A DNA stretch of 64,000 nt, from positions 186,001 through 250,000 of the forward strand of contig CAVYXQ010000008.1 of NCBI GenBank assembly GCA_963772555.1, in the 5' to 3' direction. Origin of the DNA: Roseiarcus sp963772555 (GTDB lineage Bacteria; Pseudomonadota; Alphaproteobacteria; Rhizobiales; Beijerinckiaceae). Numbering within the stretch: the stretch's first letter is position 1; each line of letters opens with the position of its first letter. The notes beneath the pieces are model-generated. The model was not told the origin of the DNA and did not search any database. It worked only from the letters and a program-made list of their open reading frames with translations. The translations under genes were made by a program, and so were the position numbers. This document shows, in pieces, positions 16,832 to 24,887 of this stretch.

Positions 16832-17356
16832 ATGATGCGGATTGCTGTCCCGCTGGTCGCCGGCGCAGCTCTGGCCGGCGTGGTCGCCCATACCGCGCCG
16901 GCAGCTGGGCAGGCTGATGGCGAGGCCGCGCCGATCTCTGGAATCAAGCTCCCCTCCGGATACCGCGACTGGAGGTTGATCGCCGTGGCCCACGAAGAAG
17001 GCAGCCTCAACGATCTCCGCGCCATTCTGGGCAATGACGTCGCGATCGAGGCCGCCCGCGAGCAGACGCTTCCGTACCCGGACGGCGCCGTCATTGCCCG
17101 GCTCGCCTGGAGTTACGACCCGCTGGCGGAAAGCAGCAAGGCCTTTGGCCATCTCCAATCCTACGTGGCCGGGTCGCCCAAGAACGGAGTTCAGTTCATG
17201 GTCAAGGACTCGAGAAAATACGCCTCGACCGGCGGCTGGGGGTTCGCTCAATTCAACGACGGCAAACCCGCCAGCGAGGCGGTGCAGAAGACCTGCTTCC
17301 CTTGCCACGAGCTGGTCAAAGCTCGCGACCTCGTCTTCAACCGTTACGCGCCTTGA
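16832..17356 (+). CDS. Cytochrome P460 family protein
   Basis: A 174-residue exported protein. A signal peptide ends near APAAGQA and the single haem motif CFPCH is at residues 155-159 close to the C-terminus, as in cytochrome P460 folds (YRDWRLIAVAHEEGSLNDLRAILGND is typical of the family). Family members oxidise hydroxylamine or bind NO; the true P460 cross-link cannot be judged here. ATG 16832 (or 16835) follows AAAGGAGA at 16819-16825. Encoded just upstream of the molybdenum oxidoreductase operon. Confidence 0.85.
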   Translation: MMRIAVPLVAGAALAGVVAHTAPAAGQADGEAAPISGIKLPSGYRDWRLIAVAHEEGSLNDLRAILGNDVAIEAAREQTLPYPDGAVIARLAWSYDPLAESSKAFGHLQSYVAGSPKNGVQFMVKDSRKYASTGGWGFAQFNDGKPASEAVQKTCFPCHELVKARDLVFNRYAP

Positions 17357-17467
17357 AGGTCCGGCGGCCGACGCGGTTTGCATTGCTTTGCGCCGCGGGA
17401 CTCTTACGCCGCGCGTCTCGACCAAATTCGTTCAATTGAATCGCACGAAAAGAAAGGAAGCGCTTCC

Positions 17468-18091
17468 ATGGCTCAGCCCCCGATCGCTCGCGGCTTCCGG
17501 TCGCGACGCCAGGAGCAAACGTCAGAAAACCGGCTGCCGCCCGGGCAATACGAGACGAGCGACTTTCCAGTGTTGTCGGCGGGACCCACGCCTCGGATCG
17601 GGCTTGAAAATTGGCGGTTCGCGCTCGAGCACGCCGGCGCACGGTTGGGAGAATGGAGCTGGGCGCAGTTCGAGGCGTTGCCGCAAAGCCGGACCGCCAA
17701 GGATATCCACTGCGTCACCAAATGGTCGAAGTTCAACACCGCTTGGCAAGGCGTGGCGTTCGATGATCTCTTGAAGGCGGCCGGTCTGGCCGATGCGCCC
17801 GCTCCCTACGTCATGGCGTATTGCCAGGGCGGATATACGACGAATGTTCCTGTGGCGGATCTCATCGGCGGCAAGGCGATGATCGCGACCCGCTACGAAG
17901 GACTCCCGATTCCGCCGGAGCATGGCGGACCGGCGAGACTGCTCGTTCCCCATCTCTATTTCTGGAAAAGCGCCAAATGGGTGCGCAGCCTGCGTTTCAT
18001 GGAGGCGGACGAACCCGGCTTCTGGGAATCGCTGGGATATCACCTCTACGGCGATCCCTGGAAAGAGCAGAGATACGACGGCGATCCCTGA
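17468..18091 (+). CDS. Sulfite-oxidase-like molybdopterin oxidoreductase
   Basis: A 207-residue protein of the sulfite oxidase catalytic-domain fold (YedY-like, short form). The predicted molybdenum ligand is Cys82 in DIHCVTKWSKF; later GYTTNVPVADL and GGPARLLVPHLYFWKSAKW are conserved family segments. There is no Tat signal, so it is probably cytoplasmic. ATG 17468 follows AAAGGAAG. The next gene starts 2 bases after its stop, and this pairing with a flavin reductase and DUF6510 is a recurrent operon. Its substrate in the cell is unknown. Confidence 0.9.
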   Translation: MAQPPIARGFRSRRQEQTSENRLPPGQYETSDFPVLSAGPTPRIGLENWRFALEHAGARLGEWSWAQFEALPQSRTAKDIHCVTKWSKFNTAWQGVAFDDLLKAAGLADAPAPYVMAYCQGGYTTNVPVADLIGGKAMIATRYEGLPIPPEHGGPARLLVPHLYFWKSAKWVRSLRFMEADEPGFWESLGYHLYGDPWKEQRYDGDP

Positions 18092-18093
18092 CC

Positions 18094-18834
18094 ATGCGGC
18101 TCGACTGGCAGGTCGCCGAAGTGCGCGACGTCATTGCCGAGACGCCTCACGTCAGGAGCCTCTCGTTGCACGTGCCCGATTGGGCCGGGCATCGGCCCGG
18201 CCAGCATGTCGACCTTCGGCTCACCGCCGAGGGCGGGTACCAGGCTGAACGCAGCTACTCGATTGCCTCGCCCCCGGAGGACAAGCTCATCAGCATCACG
18301 GTCGAGGTTGTCAGTGACGGCGAGGTCTCTCCCTATCTAGTCGAAGACGTCCGCGTCGGCGACCGGTTTGAGCTGCGCGGCCCGATCGGCGGTTACTTCG
18401 TCTGGACGGCGGCGATGGGCGGGCCCCTGTGCCTGATCGCCGGCGGATCGGGGATTGCGCCTCTGATGGCGATGCTGCGGCACAAGCAGAAACTGAAGGC
18501 ACGTCTGCCGACCCTGCTGCTCTACTCGTCTAGGGCCCCCAAGGATATCATCTATCGGACCGAGCTCGAGGCCATGGCGCGCCACGATCCAGACTTGCGC
18601 ATCATTCACACGCTGACCCGCTCGCAGCCGCCAGACTGGACCGGGCGCCGCGGGCGGATCGACAAGGCGCTGCTTGCCGACGCTGCCTTTCCCCCGGCGC
18701 AGAACCCCCAGATTTTCGTCTGCGGTCCCACTCCCTTCGTCGAGGATGTCTCGCGGTTCCTGGTGGAGCTTGGCCACCCGCCGAGCTCCGTCAGGACCGA
18801 ACGCTTCGGGCCCTCAGGAGGATCGTCGCCATGA
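18094..18834 (+). CDS. Ferredoxin-reductase-type FAD/NAD(P) oxidoreductase
   Basis: A 246-residue flavoprotein. FAD binding motif RSYS is at residues 53-56, the nucleotide-binding motif GGSGIAP at 117-123, and CGPTPFVEDV lies near the C-terminus. There is no [2Fe-2S] domain. It likely passes electrons from NAD(P)H to the molybdenum protein encoded before it. The start ATG 18094 is 2 bases after the previous stop; its own stop overlaps the next start (ATGA). Confidence 0.92.
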   Translation: MRLDWQVAEVRDVIAETPHVRSLSLHVPDWAGHRPGQHVDLRLTAEGGYQAERSYSIASPPEDKLISITVEVVSDGEVSPYLVEDVRVGDRFELRGPIGGYFVWTAAMGGPLCLIAGGSGIAPLMAMLRHKQKLKARLPTLLLYSSRAPKDIIYRTELEAMARHDPDLRIIHTLTRSQPPDWTGRRGRIDKALLADAAFPPAQNPQIFVCGPTPFVEDVSRFLVELGHPPSSVRTERFGPSGGSSP

Positions 18835-19136
18835 CCGAAAGCCCGGTGAATTCTGTTCTCGACGGCAATGCCGCCGCAGGCATTCTCCAGCAGATCTTCC
18901 TGCCCGAGATAACCACAGCCCGCATTCAGTGCGCGAGCTGCAAATCCACCGCAGCGGTGGGCGCATTGCGCCTCTACGCCGCTCCCATGGGCGCCGTCTT
19001 GAGATGCGTCGATTGCGACAATGTGCTCTTGCGCGCCGTCCAGACGCCGCACGGCTGGTGGTTGGAGATGACAGGCGCACGGCGGCTGAGGTTTGCGCCG
19101 GCCGAGCCGCAAAATGCGGATGCGCAAGAACAATGA
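18831..19136 (+). CDS. DUF6510 zinc-ribbon-like protein
   Basis: A 101-residue protein with two Cys pairs, CASC and CVDC, about 32 residues apart, consistent with a zinc ribbon. The pattern LDGNAAAGILQQIF at the start matches DUF6510. The gene overlaps the flavin reductase by ATGA, so the three genes from 17468 form one operon. A maturation or electron-transfer accessory role is inference from this constant context. Confidence 0.85.
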   Translation: MTESPVNSVLDGNAAAGILQQIFLPEITTARIQCASCKSTAAVGALRLYAAPMGAVLRCVDCDNVLLRAVQTPHGWWLEMTGARRLRFAPAEPQNADAQEQ

Positions 19137-19164
19137 CTTTGGCTCCGGCGCCCCGCTTCCAGGC

Positions 19165-19218
19165 TCACATCCCGACGAGAGGGTCGGCGACGGCGAAGAT
19201 GTCTGTGTCGCCGCGGCC
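19165..19218 (-). pseudogene. Displaced 3' end of trpB (54-base fragment)
   Basis: These 54 bases match the trpB end at 25794-25847 at 48 positions. On the minus strand they read GRGDTDIFAVADPLVGM and stop, against GRGDKDIFAVAERLGGM in TrpB. No other part of trpB is present. It lies in the gap after the DUF6510 gene. Confidence 0.65.
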
Positions 19219-19261
19219 GACCTCTGATCGCGGATTCGGACGAATCCGGCGGCTGCGCGCG

Positions 19262-19399
19262 TTTGCCGGGAAGGCCGACAACATCGTTCATTGGAGCGAG
19301 GCGCCGTCGGATGGGCGCTTCGCTGTCTTGGAGCGGCGGGAGCTGACGCTCGCCGACCCGCGCGCGTTCGTCCCCGCCGTATCGGGAGAGCAGCGCTGA
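19262..19399 (+). pseudogene. Remnant resembling an epoxide-hydrolase-type C-terminus
   Basis: One frame, ending at TGA 19397-19399, reads NIVHWSEAPSDGRFAVLERR then ELTLADPRAFV. This resembles the C-terminal segment of epoxide hydrolases, where a conserved His in a G-G-H-F-A motif is catalytic; here it reads DGRF, so the His is lost. No upstream half exists in any frame. It directly precedes the YcaQ-like gene. The call is tentative. Confidence 0.4.
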
Positions 19400-20655
19400 A
19401 GGCGGAACTCTCCGCTTCCGAGGCTCGTCGGGTCGCGCTGACGGCGCAGGGCTTCAACGCGATGCGTCGCCAAGAGGCTGTCGGCGCGGCTCAGCTGCGC
19501 AAGGGCATCGATCGGCTCGGCCTTCTTCAGATCGACAGCGTCAATATTCTGGTGCGCGCGCAGTATCTGCCGCTCTTCTCACGCCTGGGCTCCTACGAAC
19601 CCGCCCTCCTCGACGCGCTGGCGGCGGCCAAACCCAGGCGCTTCTTCGAATATTGGGGGCATGAGGCGTCGCTGCTGCCGATCGACTGCCAACCGCTGCT
19701 GCGCTGGCGTATGGCGCGCGCGCTTCGCGGCCGGGGCGTGTGGCGGCAGCTCGAACCCTTTGCGAAGGAGAAGCGAGGCGAGGCCGATGCCCTGCTCGCC
19801 CGCATCGAGACAGAGGGACCGTTGGCCGCTTCCGATGTCGCGGGCAGCAGAGCCTCGAAGGGCATGTGGCAGTGGAGCGCCGCCAAGCATGCGCTGGAAT
19901 GGCTGTTCTGGGCGGGGCTGGTCGCCGCGGCGCACCGCCGAGGCAGCTTTGAGCGCGTCTACGACCTGCCCGAGCGGGTACTGCCGCGCGCGACCCTCCA
20001 ACTCCCCACACCAAGCGGCGTTGACGCAAGGCGCGCGCTCCTCGCGCGCTCGGCGCGGGCGCTCGGCGTCGCGACGGCGGAGGACCTGCGTGACTACTAT
20101 CGCATCCCCGCCGCGGATGCGCGGCTGCCGATCGAACAATTGGTCGAAGAGGAAACCATCATCCCCGTCAGCGTGCGGGATTGGCGGCAACAAGCCTATT
20201 TGCACAAAGACGCGCGCCCCGGCCGCAAGCTCGAAGGCTCGACGCTGCTGTCGCCCTTCGACCCGCTCGTCTGGCGCCGTCCGCGAACCGAGAGATTGTT
20301 CGGCTTCCGCTATCGTCTCGAAATCTACACGCCCGCCCACAAGCGCGAGCACGGATACTACGTGCTGCCCTTCCTGATGGATGGCGCGCTCGTCGCCCGG
20401 GTGGACCTCAAGGCGGATCGCAAGGCCGGCGCGCTGATCGTCCAGCGAGCGCACATCGAACCCGGCGCCCCGCAGGGCACGGCCGAACGGCTGATCGAAG
20501 AGCTTCGCCGGATGGCGTCATGGCTCGGATTGTCGAGCCTCGCCATTGCGCCCGCCGCCGCCATCGACCGTCGCTTCGCCAGCCTCAAGGTGGAGGACCC
20601 CCCGGCATCTGTCGAGCCGGCGCCCGCGCAATCCGAGAGCGCCTTTCATGGATGA
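19396..20655 (+). CDS. YcaQ/AlkX-like winged-helix DNA glycosylase
   Basis: About 419 residues of the HTH_42 superfamily. The motif LQID (Q45, D47 from CTG 19396) fits the Q-x-D catalytic pair of the E. coli YcaQ group, which unhooks DNA interstrand cross-links. Further family segments are RFFEYWGHEASLLP and LLSPFDPLVWRR. The start is uncertain: no ATG or GTG precedes LSASEARRVAL, so CTG 19396 (overlapping the stop of the remnant) or TTG 19291 are candidates; ATG 19462 would cut the first helix. The stop lies inside a 49-base copy of the start of the hydrolase gene at 21211, so its last residues are foreign. Confidence 0.82.
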   Translation: MKAELSASEARRVALTAQGFNAMRRQEAVGAAQLRKGIDRLGLLQIDSVNILVRAQYLPLFSRLGSYEPALLDALAAAKPRRFFEYWGHEASLLPIDCQPLLRWRMARALRGRGVWRQLEPFAKEKRGEADALLARIETEGPLAASDVAGSRASKGMWQWSAAKHALEWLFWAGLVAAAHRRGSFERVYDLPERVLPRATLQLPTPSGVDARRALLARSARALGVATAEDLRDYYRIPAADARLPIEQLVEEETIIPVSVRDWRQQAYLHKDARPGRKLEGSTLLSPFDPLVWRRPRTERLFGFRYRLEIYTPAHKREHGYYVLPFLMDGALVARVDLKADRKAGALIVQRAHIEPGAPQGTAERLIEELRRMASWLGLSSLAIAPAAAIDRRFASLKVEDPPASVEPAPAQSESAFHG

Positions 20656-20693
20656 GCAGCCGGTGAGTAGCGTCGAGACCGACGTCCTGCGGA
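20645..20693 (+). repeat. Duplicated 5' end of the hydrolase gene at 21211
   Basis: These 49 bases match 21208-21256 with two differences and include its ATG (20648). The frame reads MDEQPVSSVETDVLR against MDEQPVRSVETDALR, then diverges and stops at 20758. The two copies are direct repeats enclosing the HigA/HigB' segment. Confidence 0.85.
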
Positions 20694-20761
20694 CGGATAC
20701 GCGGAGCGGGCTGTCGATCATCAGTGTGTCTTGCGCGTTCAAGGCCGCCGGGCCCTGAGCG

Positions 20762-21058
20762 TCACGCCGCGTTTCGCGGCGAGATCGCCGCAAGGTCCGC
20801 CGCAAGTCGTTCCGCCTGAACGTGCAAGTCGTATTTCGACTGCATGTTCATGAACCACTGCGGATCAACGCCAAAAAAGCGGCCGAGCCGCAGCGCGATG
20901 GCGGCTGTGATGCCTTGCCGCCCATGGCAAATGTCGTTGATCCGGCTGCGGGTGACGTGGATGGCCTTGGCCAGCGCATAGACGGTCAGGCCCATCGGTT
21001 CGAGGAACTCTTCGCGCAGGACGACGCCAGGGTGGGGCATGGGAATATCGGCGGGCAC
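20762..21058 (-). CDS. higA: HigA-family addiction-module antitoxin
   Basis: A 98-residue protein with the HigA pattern HPGVVLREEFLEPMGL, then a helix-turn-helix TVYALAKAIHVTRSRINDICHGR and FFGVDPQWFMNMQSKYDL. It binds DNA and normally neutralises the HigB ribonuclease encoded before it. Only a fragment of higB remains upstream (21072-21170), so this is an orphan antitoxin, perhaps kept as a repressor or anti-addiction gene. It lies between two direct repeats of 49 bases. Confidence 0.9.
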   Translation of the reverse strand: MPADIPMPHPGVVLREEFLEPMGLTVYALAKAIHVTRSRINDICHGRQGITAAIALRLGRFFGVDPQWFMNMQSKYDLHVQAERLAADLAAISPRNAA

Positions 21059-21071
21059 GGCCCTTCCTTCC

Positions 21072-21170
21072 TCAATGATAGTCAGTGAACTCGACGTCGT
21101 AAGCGTCCCCGTCGCGCCAGACGAAACAGATGCGCGCGGCGACCGCGCGGTTCAAGCGTACGGCAATAGG
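21072..21170 (-). pseudogene. higB: HigB toxin, C-terminal remnant
   Basis: The minus strand ends with RICFVWRDGDAYDVEF then TDYH and a TGA (21072-21074), the conserved C-terminus of HigB/RelE-like toxins. Weaker similarity (VRLN) extends to about 21160. The N-terminal two thirds, including the start, are missing; beyond about 21170 the sequence leads into the hydrolase gene. It cannot make an active toxin. Confidence 0.75.
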
Positions 21171-21210
21171 AATTAAAGCAACCATCGCCGCAGTCACGAG
21201 AGGACCGTTC

Positions 21211-22128
21211 ATGGATGAGCAGCCGGTGAGAAGCGTCGAGACCGACGCCCTGCGGATCGCCTACGTCGAGCACGGTCCAGCCGATGGCTGGCCGGTGATC
21301 CTATCGCACGGCTTCCCCTACGACGTGCACGCTTTCGATGAAGCGGCTTTGATCCTGGCGCGCGCCGGAGCGAGGGTCATCGCCCCCTATACGCGCGGGT
21401 TCGGCCCAACCCGCTTCGTTTCCGACGCTGTCATGCGCAGCGGACAGCAGGCCGCCCGCGGCCGCGACATCGTTGAGCTTGCCGACGCTCTCGATCTGGA
21501 ACGCCCGATCCTCGGCGGGTTCGATTGGGGAGGCAACGCCTCCTGCGTGGCGGCGGCGCTGTGGCCGGAACGGATCGGCGGCCTCGTCTCATACGCGGGC
21601 TACGACGTGATCGATGTAAGTCGACAGCGCCATCCCGTCGCGCCGTCGCTCGAGCGCGTCTTCTGGTATCAGCATCTTTTCCAGATCGAACGCGGGCGCG
21701 AATGCCTGGCCGAACACCGCCGCGAACTCTGCCGGATGCTGTGGAGCGAATGGTCGCCCGGCTGGCGGTTCGACGACGCGACCTTCGCCCGGTCTGCGGC
21801 CGCTTTCGAAAATCCCGACTTCGTCGATGTCGTGATCCATTGCTACCGCTGGCTCTTCGGCCTCGAGGCGGGCGACCCCGCGTTGCAACCGCTCGAAGAC
21901 AAACTGGCGCAGAAACCCACGGTGGCGGTCCCGACGGTGACGCTCGACGGCGCGACCGATCCGCTCAAACCCGGCGGGACCGCAGATCACGCCCGCATGT
22001 TCGTCGGGCTGCACGAGCACCGCGTCATCGATGCCGGACACAACCTGCCGCAGCAGAAGCCTGAGCCCTTCGCCGATGCGGTCATCAAAGTCCGCGATTG
22101 GCTTCTTCTGGAAAGACACACGAAATGA
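21211..22128 (+). CDS. Alpha/beta hydrolase, epoxide hydrolase / haloalkane dehalogenase-like
   Basis: A 305-residue protein. The oxyanion motif is HGFP (residues 33-36), and the nucleophile elbow GFDWGG has Asp105, as in epoxide hydrolases and dehalogenases that use Asp rather than Ser. The catalytic acid is probably in LDGATDP and the base His in VIDAGHNLPQQ. ATG 21211 is supported by the coding start MDEQPVRSVETDALRIAYVE. No neighbour predicts the substrate. Its first 49 bases are duplicated at 20645. Confidence 0.88.
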   Translation: MDEQPVRSVETDALRIAYVEHGPADGWPVILSHGFPYDVHAFDEAALILARAGARVIAPYTRGFGPTRFVSDAVMRSGQQAARGRDIVELADALDLERPILGGFDWGGNASCVAAALWPERIGGLVSYAGYDVIDVSRQRHPVAPSLERVFWYQHLFQIERGRECLAEHRRELCRMLWSEWSPGWRFDDATFARSAAAFENPDFVDVVIHCYRWLFGLEAGDPALQPLEDKLAQKPTVAVPTVTLDGATDPLKPGGTADHARMFVGLHEHRVIDAGHNLPQQKPEPFADAVIKVRDWLLLERHTK

Positions 22129-22268
22129 TCGCCGTAATTCCTGCAAAACGGATCCAGTAACCCGACATAGACACGACGCAGAGGTCGCGATCGCGACGCG
22201 CCCCAGAAAATCCGCCGCGGCCGCGGGCGCAATATTCGTGCTACAGACCGATACCCGATCGGGCGCGC

Positions 22269-23189
22269 ATGGCCATCCTCACGGTAAGACATCTCACAAC
22301 CTACTCCTATGCATCGCCCGTGCGGCTGGGCGAGCATCGGATGATGCTCCGCCCGCGCGACAGCAACGATCAGCGGCTTCTCCAGGCGAGCCTCAAGATT
22401 ACGCCCCGTCCGCATCGGCTTCGCTGGATTCACGATGTCTTCGACAATTGCGTCGCGATTGCCGACTTCGTCGGCGAGACCCGGCGCCTCGAGGTCGAGA
22501 ACAACATCACGCTCGAGCATATCGCGTTCGACGAGCCGGAATTCCTGCTCGAGGACAGAGCCCGATATTATCCATTCTCCTATGACGCGGAAGAAATGCC
22601 CGACCTCGCCCGGGCGATCGAGCGGCACTACCTGGATCATTCCGGCGAACTCGACCACTGGGTTCGACAGTTCGTCAATCAGGGGCGTCCGACAGAGACG
22701 GGCGCGCTCCTGATGACCTTGACCAATGCGATGAAGGAGGGGTTCTCCTATGAGCGTCGCACCTCAAGGGGAACGCAGACTCCGTTGCAGACGCTTGCGT
22801 CGCGTCGCGGCTCCTGCCGAGATTTTGCGACTCTGATGATGGAGGCCGCGCGGACGCTCGGCTTCGCCGCCCGCTTTGTCTCCGGCTATCTCTACGTGCC
22901 CAGTCGCGACTCGGGAGGGAGCCATCTCGGCGGCGGCTCGACCCATGCCTGGTGTCAAATTTATTTGCCAGGATCGGGCTGGGTCGAATTCGACCCGACC
23001 AACGGCATTGTCGGCAATCGGGATCTCATCCGGGTCGCGGTGGCGCGCGACGCCCGACAGGCCATTCCTCTTCACGGATCCTATTTCGGCAGGGCCGAGG
23101 ACGAAGAGGGGATGGTCGTGTCCGTCAACGTCCGACGTCTGCCGGAACAGGAACCCTCCGCTCCTATTCTCGACGACGTGGAAACATGA
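22269..23189 (+). CDS. Transglutaminase-fold protein (first of two)
   Basis: A 306-residue protein: an N-terminal beta domain (LTVRHLTTYSYASPVRLGEHRMMLRPR) followed by a papain-like core with Cys183 (GSCRDFATL), His226 (THAWCQIYL) and Asp242 (EFDPTNG). The complete triad suggests a cysteine protease or amidase rather than true cross-linking. Such genes commonly occur in pairs, often with ATP-grasp and alpha-E genes, which are absent here. The next transglutaminase gene follows 85 bases later in the same direction. Confidence 0.9.
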   Translation: MAILTVRHLTTYSYASPVRLGEHRMMLRPRDSNDQRLLQASLKITPRPHRLRWIHDVFDNCVAIADFVGETRRLEVENNITLEHIAFDEPEFLLEDRARYYPFSYDAEEMPDLARAIERHYLDHSGELDHWVRQFVNQGRPTETGALLMTLTNAMKEGFSYERRTSRGTQTPLQTLASRRGSCRDFATLMMEAARTLGFAARFVSGYLYVPSRDSGGSHLGGGSTHAWCQIYLPGSGWVEFDPTNGIVGNRDLIRVAVARDARQAIPLHGSYFGRAEDEEGMVVSVNVRRLPEQEPSAPILDDVET

Positions 23190-23274
23190 GGTTTTCCGAG
23201 CCGGCGCCAATGTCAGCGCAACGCGCATTGTTTCGGAAGCGCGTCTTTGAATGCGCCAACACGAGGATCGTCCA

Positions 23275-24090
23275 ATGCTGATCGAAGCGGGCTTTGACAT
23301 CGCCTTCGAATGTCCGGCCCCGACGCCAATGATCCTTCAGCTCCGCATCCACCCTTCCCGGGACGCCGACCTGCTGACGCCGGACAGGATCGTCTCGGAT
23401 CCCTCTCTCCCGACGCACGACTATCTCGATCTTTTCGGCAACCGCGTCACGCGCGTCGAGGTTCCGGCGGGCCTTGTCACGTTCTCTAACCGCTTCGTCG
23501 TTCACGACTCGGGCCGCCCGGATGAAACGCCGCCCGATGTGCGGACGACGCCGATCGCCGGTCTTCCCGACGAAACGCTGCTGTTCCTGGGTCCAAGCCG
23601 ATATTGCGACAGCGACAAGCTCGCCGATTTCGCCTGGTCGCGGTTCGGAAACCTGTCCGGCGGCACGAGCGTCGTTCAAGCCATCTCGGATTTCGTTCAT
23701 GCGAAAATCCGCTTCAGCTACGCTGACGCGCGCTCGACCCGCTGCGCCAGCGATTCCATGCATGAAGGCGTCGGCGTCTGCCGCGACTTCGCCCATCTCG
23801 CCATCGCGCTCTGCCGCTGCATGAACATTCCCGCCCGCTATTGCACCGGCTATCTCGGCGACATCGGCGTGCCGCCCGACGTCAACCCCGGGGATTTCAG
23901 CGCCTGGGGCGAGGTCTTTCTCGACGGGCGCTGGTGGACGATGGACGCGCGCCACAACCATCCGCGCATCGGCCGCATTGTGATGGGCCGCGGCCGCGAC
24001 GCTGCAGACGTCGCCATGTCGACCGCCTTCGGCGTCGCCAATCTGAAGCGCTTTGTGGTGGTGACGGACGAGAAGGTCGAGGGGCGATGA
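23275..24090 (+). CDS. Transglutaminase-fold protein (second of two)
   Basis: A 271-residue protein from ATG 23275 (MLIEAGFDIAFECPAPTPM); ATG 23251 is an alternative. Cys169 (GVGVCRDFAHL) and Asp224 (WWTMDARHNHPRIGR) are in place, but the usual catalytic His position reads Ser (FSAWGEVFL, about residue 209). Whether that is normal for this subfamily I am not sure. It ends immediately before a group II intron, and its stop overlaps an ATG (ATGA) that begins an 11-codon stub cut by the intron. Confidence 0.88.
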   Translation: MLIEAGFDIAFECPAPTPMILQLRIHPSRDADLLTPDRIVSDPSLPTHDYLDLFGNRVTRVEVPAGLVTFSNRFVVHDSGRPDETPPDVRTTPIAGLPDETLLFLGPSRYCDSDKLADFAWSRFGNLSGGTSVVQAISDFVHAKIRFSYADARSTRCASDSMHEGVGVCRDFAHLAIALCRCMNIPARYCTGYLGDIGVPPDVNPGDFSAWGEVFLDGRWWTMDARHNHPRIGRIVMGRGRDAADVAMSTAFGVANLKRFVVVTDEKVEGR

Positions 24091-24119
24091 TCGCGCTCGG
24101 CAGGGAATTTACGGTGACA

Positions 24120-24763
24120 GTGCGCCGGGAGGCCGGCGAGGAGTCGGTGGTGCAAGTCCACTACGATGAAGGAGTAGCGAACCGCATCGGCCCCGAGCCG
24201 TGCGTCGTCGGTCGCGAGGCCGAGGGCGAAGCGTCGGCAGGGGTGCGTATAGGCCAGCCATCGAGCCGCGAAAGAATCAATTGGGACGCCGACGCCGTTG
24301 TCACAGCGGAAGGCGAAACGGGGATGCGCGTCAACGCGAGCGCATGTCCGGTCCTGCGTGGTCGAAGACCCTGGCATGTACGTAAGCTCCTCGACCGGAA
24401 ACCGGGAGACCTCGACCTTGGCCGCGCGTGAAGTGAGCGGTCCGCATCGGGAAGGCGACGAGCCGAAGCCGATGATGCACGGGGACGAGGGGTCAGACTC
24501 CGCCATAGTAGCTGGGAAGCGAGCCAACGAGGCCGGGCGACCGGCGGAGGAGCCCGTGGAGCCAAGGGCGGCGGCCAAGGAGAACGCGGAACAGGACGGC
24601 ACGCCCCGGACGCCGAGCCGGCAAGGCGCGTCCCACGGCCTGGGCCGCGTGCGGCAAGCTGTACGCTTCGCCGCCAACATCCAAGGTGGGAGCCGGATGC
24701 CTTAATCGGGCACGTCCGGTTCTGTGCGGGGGGCGCTCAGCAATGAGCGTCCCTACCGCGATC
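24120..24763 (+). mobile_element. Group II intron with most of its maturase deleted
   Basis: It begins GTGCGCC, the group II 5' end. A ribozyme-like stretch follows, including GTGGTGCAAGTCCACTAC and GAAGGAGTAGCGAACCGC. Next comes the start of an intron-encoded reverse transcriptase (24472-24705). Domain V is at about 24690-24723 (GAGCCGGATGCC..GGGCACGTCCGGTTCT), with its paired arms intact, and domain VI follows with arms GGGCGCTCA/TGAGCGTCC and the ending CTACCGCGAT. At about 640 bases it is far shorter than a full intron with its ORF (about 2 kb). It may still splice with a maturase supplied in trans. The 3' edge is uncertain by a few bases. Confidence 0.82.
24472..24705 (+). pseudogene. 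Group II intron reverse transcriptase/maturase, N-terminal stub
   Basis: The frame from ATG 24472 gives 77 residues. It starts MMHG and has SDSAIVAGKRANEAGRP and EEPVEPRAAAKENAEQDG, the variable N-terminal leader of rhizobial group II intron reverse transcriptases, up to GLGRVRQAVRFA. It then jumps into the sequence before domain V. All reverse transcriptase, maturase and endonuclease domains are missing. The deletion joint is near 24660. Confidence 0.75.
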
Positions 24764-24887
24764 GACCGTCTTTACCAAATTGGGGAAAGCCGGTCGCGTC
24801 ACCGTATCCGCCCAATCCGCCGCGGCTTGGCCTTGTCGAGAACGCCCGATTGAAGGAGACTTCCGCTCGGATCGGGGGGGCCATCCG

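Noticed and set aside
19137..19400. Insertion sequence in the gap after the DUF6510 gene
   Set aside because: No transposase frame or terminal inverted repeats; only gene fragments are present.
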